From Erythrobacter donghaensis (GTDB lineage: Bacteria > Pseudomonadota > Alphaproteobacteria > Sphingomonadales > Sphingomonadaceae): a stretch of 16,781 nucleotides of DNA. The translations under genes were made by a program, and so were the position numbers. Location: positions 1 through 16,781 of the forward strand of contig NZ_LSJS01000239.1 in NCBI RefSeq assembly GCF_001557325.1, given 5' to 3'. The notes beneath the pieces were generated by a model that searched no databases, was not told the origin of the DNA, and saw only the letters and a list, made by a program, of their open reading frames with translations. Positions 8,132 to 14,112 of this stretch are shown here, one piece after another (the stretch's first letter is position 1; each line of letters starts with the position of its first letter).

Positions 8132-11100
8132 TGGCGCGCACACCGCAAAGACGTCGCAGCTTCCATCAGGAGCTGGTGCTCAATCGCTGGATGCTCTCCC
8201 ACTTCCGGGGGAAGAGCCTCGCTGTTCTCAAGGAGCGCCTGGGCGCCGACCGGCACGAGGGGCTGGACGATGATGGGCAGACGCGGTTCTTCCACGAACT
8301 GGTGCGTGACCTGTTCGAGTACGACCGCATCAGCAATGCCGAGCTGCGCCGCTATGACCTGAATATCGTCGGGCACTGGAAGGCTATCACCGAAAAGCGA
8401 AACGTCGCCGAGGGCGCGGTGCTGACGATGAAGTACTTTCAGTACCTCAGCCTGCTGTTCAGCGAGATCTACCTCGACTGGTATTTCAACCGTCGGCAGG
8501 ATCTTCTCAATGGCTTGAACGACGAGCTGAAGGCTTACCTGGTGGAAGAGGGGGCCGAACCATTCCGCCCCTACACCGCAGACGACCTCAACAAGATCGC
8601 CTATTGGAGCGCGACCGGCAGCGGCAAGACGCTGCTGCTCCACGTCAATATCCGTCAGTATCTGCACTATTACCGTGGCGGGAATGCGGGCGTCGGCTCG
8701 GGCGCTTATCCCGACAAGATCATCATCCTCACCCCAAATGAGGGCCTGTCCCGCCAGCACCTTGAGGAGCTGTCGCTCTCCGGCTTCTCGTTCCACCGCC
8801 TGTTCGACAAGAACCGCGCGCCGGACTTCCCCGGCACGATCGAGGTGATCGACGTCAACAAGCTCGGGGACGAGGGCGGCGACAAAACGGTCGCCGTGGA
8901 CGCCTTCGAGGGCGACAATCTCGTGCTGGTCGATGAAGGCCATCGCGGCACCAGCAGCGGCGCAGGCGCGTGGCTCGCCCGCCGCGAGAAGCTGGTCAGC
9001 AAGGGCTTCGCCTTCGAATACAGCGCAACATTCTCGCAGGCCGTCGGCAAGGGCATGACAGTCGAGAAGGCCGAGGAGGAGTTGCTGAAAAAGAAGGCCA
9101 AACGGATCTTCCCGGATCGCCAATGGCGCACCCTCACAGGCGACGAAAAGGCGCAGCTGAGCCTCAGCCTTGCCGAGCAGAAGCGGGCGCGCAGCGATGC
9201 CGTGAAGGAAACCTACGCCAAGGCGATCCTGTTCGACTACAGCTACAAGTTCTTCTACGCCGATGGCTACGGCAAGGAGCACCTGATCCTCAACCTGGCG
9301 GATGACCGCGATGAGGATACCCGCGCGCTTTACTTCACGGCGTGCCTGCTAGCGTTCTACCAGCAGCTCTACCTGTGGGAGACGAAGCGGCCGATCATGG
9401 CCGATTTCAACATCGAGCGGCCGCTCTGGGTGTTTGTCGGCCATACCGTCGCCGGGGAAGAGAGCGACCTGATGGCGGTGCTCGGCTTCCTCGCCGGGTT
9501 TTTGAACAATGACGAACGCGCCAAAGGCTGGATCGCAGAGCTGATTGCCGACCGCGCCCAATTGCTCGATACCAAGGGGCGCAGCATCTTCGCCGGGCGC
9601 TTCACGCCACTTCTCGGGCAAGATGCCGATGCCGTTTACGCCGACATTCTGCGCCGCGTCTTCAATGCGGAATCACGCCAGCGCCTGAAGCTCATCAACC
9701 TCAAGAGCAGCAAGGGCGAACTGGCGCTGCGTGTCGGCAGCTCAGAGCCATTCGGCCTGATCAACATCGGTGATGATAGCGGCTTCTTCAAAACCGCAGA
9801 CGAGGCCGAGACCGGTTTCGACACCGAAAGCCACGACTTCGCAGGCAGCCTGTTTCATCAGATCAACCTGCCTGAAAGCCGCATGTCGATGCTGGTCGGC
9901 TCACGCAAATTCACCGAGGGGTGGTCGAGCTGGCGGGTGTCCACCATGGGCCTGCTCAATATGGGGCGGGGCGAGGGCTCCCAGATCATCCAGCTCTTCG
10001 GCCGCGGCGTCCGACTGAAGGGGCGTGACATGTCGCTGAAACGCTCACTGCCGACCGAACGGCCGAAGGGAAGCTACCTGGAAAAGCTGGAGGCGCTCAA
10101 CATTTTCGGGGTGCGGGCCGACTACATGGCCACCTTCCGCGAATACCTTATCGAGGAAGGAATCACGCCTAGCGACGAGATCATCACGCTGGATTTTCCG
10201 ACCCGCAGCAACCTGCCGACTGGCAGGCGCCTGAAAACGCTCAAACTGCGCGATGGCTACAAGGACAATCAGGCCAAGGGGTTCAAGCGAGTCCATTTCC
10301 CATGGCTCTACGAGGTGCCTGCGGAATTCGAAGGCAAGATCAAGCCGCCGCATGTCACGCTGGACCTCTACCCACGCGTTGAGGCTATGGCCTCAGATGG
10401 CAAGGGGCAGGCGGATGACGGTAATGCCCGCAATGCCGGCAAGATCGACCGTGCCATCATGTCCATGTTCGATTGGGACCGCCTTTTCCTGTCGCTGCAG
10501 CAGTACAAGCTGCAGAAGAGCTGGAGCAATCTCCGCCTCGAAAAGGCCCGGCTTCGCCAATTCTGCGAGAGCCGCGACGACTGGTACACGTTGTTCATGC
10601 CAGCGAGTGAGCTGACATTCTCGGGGTTCACGACGATCTTGAAGCTCCAGGACGTCCTGCTTCAGCTGCTTTGCGACTACACTGATCGTTTCTATCAGGG
10701 CCTGAAAGCGGCCTACGAGGGTCAGTATTTCGACCTCGACGAGGTGACCGAAGAGCATGGCTCGATGCTCAAGCTATACCAGTTCGAGATCGAGAACAGT
10801 GACGCGGGCGAAACCTACCTCAACCGTTTGAAGGCCCTGCAGGAGATTGTTGCGGCCGGGAACATCGGCGAAGCCAGCAAGTGGCATGCGGCCAACATGG
10901 TCGCGATCAGCTTCGACCGTCACCTGTTTTACCCGCTGCTCTGCCCGGTAAAGGATGGCTCCCTCCCGTTGAAGATGCGGCCGCTAGGCCTAGGCGCGGA
11001 AAGTGAAGTCAGGTTCGTGAAGGACCTTATGGCCTTTTACGAATCCGATGCGGGGAGGGTGGCCATCGGGAAGCGGAGTATGTACCTGCTCCGCAATGCC

Positions 11101-11469
11101 GACACCAAAGCAAAGGGTCTTGGCTTCGCCCTTGCGGGCAACTTCTACCCCGACTTCTTGCTGTGGCTGGTCGATGATGAAACGGGCCATCAGAGCCTGA
11201 GTTTTCTTGATCCCAAAGGTATCCGTAACCTCGATCTTGACGACCCCAAGTTTGGCCTCTTCCAGGAGGTCAAGAAGCTCCAGCGAGAGATTGGCGACGG
11301 CTCGCTCAGCTTGGACGCATTCATCCTGTCCGAAACTGATTTTGGGGATCTGCTCAACTCGCGACGGCTGAACCGTGCGGACCTCGAGGTTAGGAATGTC
11401 CTCTTTATGGAGAAGAACAACAGCGACTACATCGACCAGCTATTCAGGGCCATCACTGCGTCCCGGTAG
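8131..11469 (+). CDS. Type III Res-like helicase-endonuclease
   Basis: A 1112-residue superfamily 2 ATPase with a probable nuclease end, resembling the Res subunit of Type III restriction enzymes. Visible motifs: Walker A TGSGKT 162-167, Walker B DEGH 268-271, motif III SAT 298-300, and motif VI QLFGRGVRLKG from 621. Near the C-terminus, YPDFLLWL followed by FLDPKG gives D1008 and D1027-P-K1029, a PD-(D/E)XK nuclease pattern in the place where Res proteins carry theirs. It should therefore cut DNA after ATP-driven movement, when recognition sites are unmethylated. It starts at ATG 8131, sharing one base with the preceding stop (TGATG), and lacks its own clear ribosome binding site, so translation is probably coupled to the methyltransferase. 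It is slightly longer than classic Res (about 970). Helicase assignment is sure; nuclease assignment is strong but motif-based. Confidence 0.9.
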   Translation: MARTPQRRRSFHQELVLNRWMLSHFRGKSLAVLKERLGADRHEGLDDDGQTRFFHELVRDLFEYDRISNAELRRYDLNIVGHWKAITEKRNVAEGAVLTMKYFQYLSLLFSEIYLDWYFNRRQDLLNGLNDELKAYLVEEGAEPFRPYTADDLNKIAYWSATGSGKTLLLHVNIRQYLHYYRGGNAGVGSGAYPDKIIILTPNEGLSRQHLEELSLSGFSFHRLFDKNRAPDFPGTIEVIDVNKLGDEGGDKTVAVDAFEGDNLVLVDEGHRGTSSGAGAWLARREKLVSKGFAFEYSATFSQAVGKGMTVEKAEEELLKKKAKRIFPDRQWRTLTGDEKAQLSLSLAEQKRARSDAVKETYAKAILFDYSYKFFYADGYGKEHLILNLADDRDEDTRALYFTACLLAFYQQLYLWETKRPIMADFNIERPLWVFVGHTVAGEESDLMAVLGFLAGFLNNDERAKGWIAELIADRAQLLDTKGRSIFAGRFTPLLGQDADAVYADILRRVFNAESRQRLKLINLKSSKGELALRVGSSEPFGLINIGDDSGFFKTADEAETGFDTESHDFAGSLFHQINLPESRMSMLVGSRKFTEGWSSWRVSTMGLLNMGRGEGSQIIQLFGRGVRLKGRDMSLKRSLPTERPKGSYLEKLEALNIFGVRADYMATFREYLIEEGITPSDEIITLDFPTRSNLPTGRRLKTLKLRDGYKDNQAKGFKRVHFPWLYEVPAEFEGKIKPPHVTLDLYPRVEAMASDGKGQADDGNARNAGKIDRAIMSMFDWDRLFLSLQQYKLQKSWSNLRLEKARLRQFCESRDDWYTLFMPASELTFSGFTTILKLQDVLLQLLCDYTDRFYQGLKAAYEGQYFDLDEVTEEHGSMLKLYQFEIENSDAGETYLNRLKALQEIVAAGNIGEASKWHAANMVAISFDRHLFYPLLCPVKDGSLPLKMRPLGLGAESEVRFVKDLMAFYESDAGRVAIGKRSMYLLRNADTKAKGLGFALAGNFYPDFLLWLVDDETGHQSLSFLDPKGIRNLDLDDPKFGLFQEVKKLQREIGDGSLSLDAFILSETDFGDLLNSRRLNRADLEVRNVLFMEKNNSDYIDQLFRAITASR

Positions 11470-11780
11470 GGGATTGAACGCACCCATTTCGCCCTGAGCC
11501 AATTGGGCGCGGCCCGGCTGCAAGTCCAAACTTGGGACATTCCCGATTCTGCCAGATGGCAAGCTGAACGGCAGATTCTTCCAAGAGCCGACTGCAGCTG
11601 AGGATGGTCTGATCTTTGGCCATGTTTGACAGTCCCAAAGGTCAGACGTCAGGAGCGGAAGAAATTCTGAGCCAGCAAGACAGTCCCATTCGTGCGGTGT
11701 GTGGCTATCCAAACGCATCGACGATGCTGGCTCCAGCCCAATTCCTCTGCCGGAGGGATCCCGCTTTTCATCGGCGTATC

Positions 11781-11817
11781 CTGGTCGCATAACCTGACCA
11801 TCCATGGTGCGGACCAG
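11781..11817. promoter_or_regulatory. Nested inverted repeats upstream of the cysteine peptidase gene
   Basis: CTGGTC (11781-11786) pairs with GACCAG (11812-11817). TGGTC (11782-11786) can instead pair with GACCA (11796-11800), and ACCATCCATGGT (11797-11808) is a third inverted repeat. The pairings exclude each other. The cluster ends 16 bases before the peptidase ATG, next to AGGAG (11826-11830). It could be an operator or an RNA switch controlling the protease; no trans-acting regulator is recognisable in the window. Confidence 0.35.
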
Positions 11818-11825
11818 ACATAATT

Positions 11826-11830
11826 AGGAG
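11826..11830 (+). promoter_or_regulatory. Ribosome binding site of the C1 peptidase gene
   Basis: AGGAG lies 3 bases before ATG 11834, slightly closer than usual. It supports this start over later methionines. Confidence 0.65.
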
Positions 11831-11833
11831 ACA

Positions 11834-12643
11834 ATGAAATTGGTTGACCTTGCCGACGTTCAAACCGCGATCAGCGCTAAGCGGCTTGGCTGGGAAGCCG
11901 GGGACACGCCAATCTCCGCGGTCGCGGCGACGCCCGGCCAGTTCGGTCTACGGCCGGCGAACCTGGAAGCCCAAGCCCTGAAGGTCGCTACAGTTACGCC
12001 TGATGCGTTTCGGGCCAAGCGGCCGGTCAAGATAGACTGGCGCGAGCTCGGCCGCGTTTCGCCCGTGAAGTTCCAAGGGCTGTGTGGGGCATGTGTTGCG
12101 TTCGCCACTTGCGCAGCCATGGAGAGCGCGCTGGCGATTGCTGAGGACAACGCCGTGACCCTCGACCTGTCGGAAGCCGACCTTTTCTTCTGCGGCTGTG
12201 GAGATTGCTGCGAGAGCGGATGGGACTTCGTCCCTGCGATTGAGCGTGCCGCGGAGGGGGTCGGCCTCGAGGTCGACCTTCCTTATGCGGTCGATGCTAA
12301 ATGCACAGCGATCCCTGCAGCGATCCGGATCTCGAACTGGCAGACGGCCTTGAGCGCCGAAGATCGCCGTTACGCCGTTGCGCGCGGACCGGTGATCGCG
12401 GGAATGCGGGTCTATGATGATTTTCGCTACTACACGGGCGGCATATATGAACACGCGACCGGCGACGAGGTCGGTCTCCATGCTGTCTGCATCATCGGCT
12501 ATGATGACGAATCTTCGTGTTGGATCGGCAAGAACAGCTGGTCCGAAGCTTGGGGCGAAAATGGACTGTTCCGCATTGCATACGGACAATGCGGCCTTGA
12601 CCAAGAATTCCCGTTCATCGGGATCGAGGTCGAGAGAGTGTGA
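11834..12643 (+). CDS. Papain-like C1 family cysteine peptidase, cytoplasmic
   Basis: A 269-residue papain-like (C1 family) cysteine endopeptidase. The four hallmark positions are visible: oxyanion Q81 and nucleophile C87 in QGLCGACVAFA, H216 in GLHAVCIIGYDD, and N234 in GKNSWSEAWGENGLFRI. All catalytic residues are intact, so the enzyme should be active. There is no signal peptide; the first 65 residues are a short helical, prodomain-like stretch without the usual inhibitory-prodomain motifs that I can recognise. A cysteine cluster, C120, C122, C125 and C126, follows LSEADLFF where papain has a disulphide region. The next gene, 13 bases on, is a chagasin-like protein, the inhibitor family for exactly this class of protease, so activity is probably held in check by that partner. 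An AAA+ ATPase and a serine protease follow. The family is certain; a defence or toxin role is inferred from context. Confidence 0.93.
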   Translation: MKLVDLADVQTAISAKRLGWEAGDTPISAVAATPGQFGLRPANLEAQALKVATVTPDAFRAKRPVKIDWRELGRVSPVKFQGLCGACVAFATCAAMESALAIAEDNAVTLDLSEADLFFCGCGDCCESGWDFVPAIERAAEGVGLEVDLPYAVDAKCTAIPAAIRISNWQTALSAEDRRYAVARGPVIAGMRVYDDFRYYTGGIYEHATGDEVGLHAVCIIGYDDESSCWIGKNSWSEAWGENGLFRIAYGQCGLDQEFPFIGIEVERV

Positions 12644-12656
12644 GGACAAGCGGCCC

Positions 12657-12953
12657 ATGATGCGGGATGTCCCCAAAGGCACATCGGCGGTCGATGCCGA
12701 GATCGGGCGAACGCTGGAGCTTGCCCTCCCCGGCGTGGGCACGACCGGGTATCGATGGGAAGCGCGACCTGCACACGGGGTTGAAGTTAAGCGGCTTCCG
12801 GCGCGGCCGGCGGCGGCATTCGGCGGTACCGCACCCGACATCTTTCAGGTGACACCGCGGCGCGCAGGCGACATAAGCATACAGTTGGAATTACGCGCGC
12901 CTTGGCAGCCTGAATCTGCCGAGACCCGAGTGGTCACACTCAGAATTCGATAG
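12657..12953 (+). CDS. Chagasin-like (I42 family) cysteine protease inhibitor
   Basis: A 98-residue protein resembling chagasin (I42), a small beta-fold inhibitor of papain-like cysteine proteases. The three loops that block the protease cleft can be matched: GTTGYRW (28-34) for NPTTGY/F, AFGG (54-57) for the GxGG loop, and RAPW (80-83) for RPW. The RAGD-type stretch before the last loop also fits. The start is ATG 12657; ATG 12660 is equally possible and would remove one residue. GAGGA (12642-12646) lies 10 bases upstream and overlaps the peptidase stop. No signal peptide is present, unlike many secreted or vesicular family members, so it should act inside the cell on the C1 peptidase encoded immediately upstream. 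The match is by short motifs only. The pairing with a C1 peptidase gene makes it much more likely. Confidence 0.82.
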   Translation: MMRDVPKGTSAVDAEIGRTLELALPGVGTTGYRWEARPAHGVEVKRLPARPAAAFGGTAPDIFQVTPRRAGDISIQLELRAPWQPESAETRVVTLRIR

Positions 12954-13107
12954 TTTCTTCAACGGTTGGTGCCGTCGGTGGCAGCGACAGGATGGGTGAG
13001 TCAGGAAGTACGAAAATGATTCGGTCTTGCGCAAAAGACTTGGAGCTCTTTGAAGCTTCATGCATAGAGTGTAGCAGAGCTTTTTGGCTGCCGCGTCAGG
13101 GGGTTTA
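12954..13107. promoter_or_regulatory. Gap between inhibitor and ATPase genes with inverted repeats
   Basis: No gene is visible in these 154 bases. AGCTCT (13044-13049) pairs with AGAGCT (13076-13081), leaving a 26-base loop, and a TTTTT run (13081-13085) follows, as in an intrinsic terminator or attenuator. The loop holds the perfect palindrome TGAAGCTTCA (13051-13060). TTGGAG (13040-13045) and CATAGA (13063-13068), 17 bases apart, are a weak promoter guess. The two downstream genes may thus have their own promoter or be partly separated from the peptidase pair by attenuation. Confidence 0.35.
13098..13103 (+). promoter_or_regulatory. Ribosome binding site deciding the ATPase start
   Basis: AGGGGG lies 4 bases before GTG 13108. 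An in-frame TTG at 13084 would place this site inside the gene and has no ribosome binding site of its own, so GTG 13108 is preferred. Confidence 0.55.
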
Positions 13108-14091
13108 GTGGCCAGCGCCGCCCAGATCATTTCACTTGTCCGCAGCCACACGCGGGGGGACAGCAGTCGTTTCGAGCAGGTGGCGCTGCAGCTGGCTTCC
13201 GACGCAGCCAAGCGGGGCCATAGCAAGGTAGCGGAGGAGCTCCGCGCGCTTGTCGAAGAGGCGCGCAATCAGTCGGCATCGATCGAGCGCACGCGCGACC
13301 CCATTCCAATGGTGCGCCCGCGCGGTGAACTGGCCGGGATCCTGACGGCGAGCTTCCCGAGCATCCGGCTGTCTTCTCTGGTCCTGCCGGAACGGCTCGA
13401 CGAGGCTCTGATGCGGATCGTCAAGGAGCAGCGCCAGCGCGAGAAACTCGAGGACCACGGCCTCAATCCGCGGCGCAAATTGCTGCTCAGCGGGCCGCCT
13501 GGCACAGGCAAGACGAGCACCGCCGCAGCGCTTGCCGGCGAGCTGTCGCTTCCTTTGTTCACGATCGAACTTGACGGCATCATCACTAAATTCATGGGCG
13601 AAAGCGCAGCCAAGCTCCGCCTAGTATTCGAATCCATCGCTAACAATCGCGGCGTCTATCTGTTTGATGAGCTCGATGCGCTCGGCGCCGAACGCTCGGC
13701 ACCTAACGATGTCGGCGAAGCCCGGCGGATTTCTACGGCCTTCCTCAAATTCCTTGAGGAAGATCGCAGCACTAGTCTGATCCTGGCCGCGACCAATCAC
13801 GCTAAGTTGCTGGACAAGGCCCTGTTTCGCAGGTTCGACGCGATCTTCAGTTACGAGCTACCCGACGAAGTTCAGGCACGGGCGGTGATCGAGAATAATC
13901 TGACAACCTTCAATCTGAAGGGGCTCGATTGGGATCGGTTGATTGCGGAAACCAAGGGCATGTCGCATTGCGACATCGCCCGAGGTGCGGCCGATGCAGC
14001 ACGGATCGCAGTGCTCGACCATGACGGCGGTTTGGACTCTGACCTGCTTGTCGGCGCGCTCTCCGAGCGCCGGCAGGGTCATTCGATCTAG
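13108..14091 (+). CDS. ietA: AAA+ ATPase, IetA-like partner of the S8 protease
   Basis: A 327-residue AAA+ ATPase with a helical N-terminal region (about 1-95) followed by one ATPase domain. Visible motifs: Walker A GPPGTGKT 129-136, Walker B LFDELDALG with D187 and E188, sensor 1 N230 in ILAATNH, and arginine fingers R241/R242 in LFRRFD. These are the motifs of classic AAA proteins such as FtsH and spastin relatives, but no membrane segment or protease domain is fused. The GTG start gives MASAAQIISLVRSH, the N-terminus I expect for this family. The gene lies 21 bases before a subtilisin-like protease gene. This ATPase-subtilase pair matches IetAS, described both as an Agrobacterium plasmid incompatibility/toxin-antitoxin unit, where the ATPase is the antitoxin, and as a phage-defence system. 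It probably controls or feeds the protease. The symbol is by architecture, not by alignment. Confidence 0.88.
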   Translation: MASAAQIISLVRSHTRGDSSRFEQVALQLASDAAKRGHSKVAEELRALVEEARNQSASIERTRDPIPMVRPRGELAGILTASFPSIRLSSLVLPERLDEALMRIVKEQRQREKLEDHGLNPRRKLLLSGPPGTGKTSTAAALAGELSLPLFTIELDGIITKFMGESAAKLRLVFESIANNRGVYLFDELDALGAERSAPNDVGEARRISTAFLKFLEEDRSTSLILAATNHAKLLDKALFRRFDAIFSYELPDEVQARAVIENNLTTFNLKGLDWDRLIAETKGMSHCDIARGAADAARIAVLDHDGGLDSDLLVGALSERRQGHSI

Positions 14092-14112
14092 CCGAGGATT
14101 CTTGTAGCCGGC

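Larger units (their letters stand above)
11470..11833. other. 364-base gap with short repeats and no convincing gene
   Basis: No supported gene lies here. Short open frames on the minus strand lack ribosome binding sites and recognisable protein features. A 5-bp-arm hairpin (CGCCC 11490-11494, GGGCG 11505-11509) sits 20 bases after the Res stop but has no T run, so it is a poor terminator. GACAGTCCCA occurs twice (11628-11637 and 11679-11688), and its core appears inverted as TGGGAC at 11533-11538. The right end holds inverted repeats just before the peptidase gene. The gap separates two functional modules and probably contains the end of one transcript and the start of the next. Confidence 0.55.

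Noticed and set aside
1607..11469. DISARM, BREX or Zorya system
   Set aside because: A DrmD-like helicase and a methyltransferase suggest DISARM, but there is no DUF1998 (DrmB) or phospholipase-D (DrmC) gene. BREX would need PglZ and BrxC, and Zorya would need MotA/MotB-like proteins; none is present.
11490..11509. Terminator for the restriction operon
   Set aside because: The hairpin has only 5-bp arms and no following T run, so it is mentioned under the gap but not called as a terminator.
11440..11834. Short minus-strand frames in the gap after the Res gene
   Set aside because: They have no ribosome binding sites or recognisable protein features, and one runs into the end of the Res gene.
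13084..13107. TTG 13084 as the ATPase start
   Set aside because: TTG is a rare start, has no ribosome binding site, and adds an AAASGGLV stretch not expected for the family; GTG 13108 has AGGGGG 4 bases upstream.
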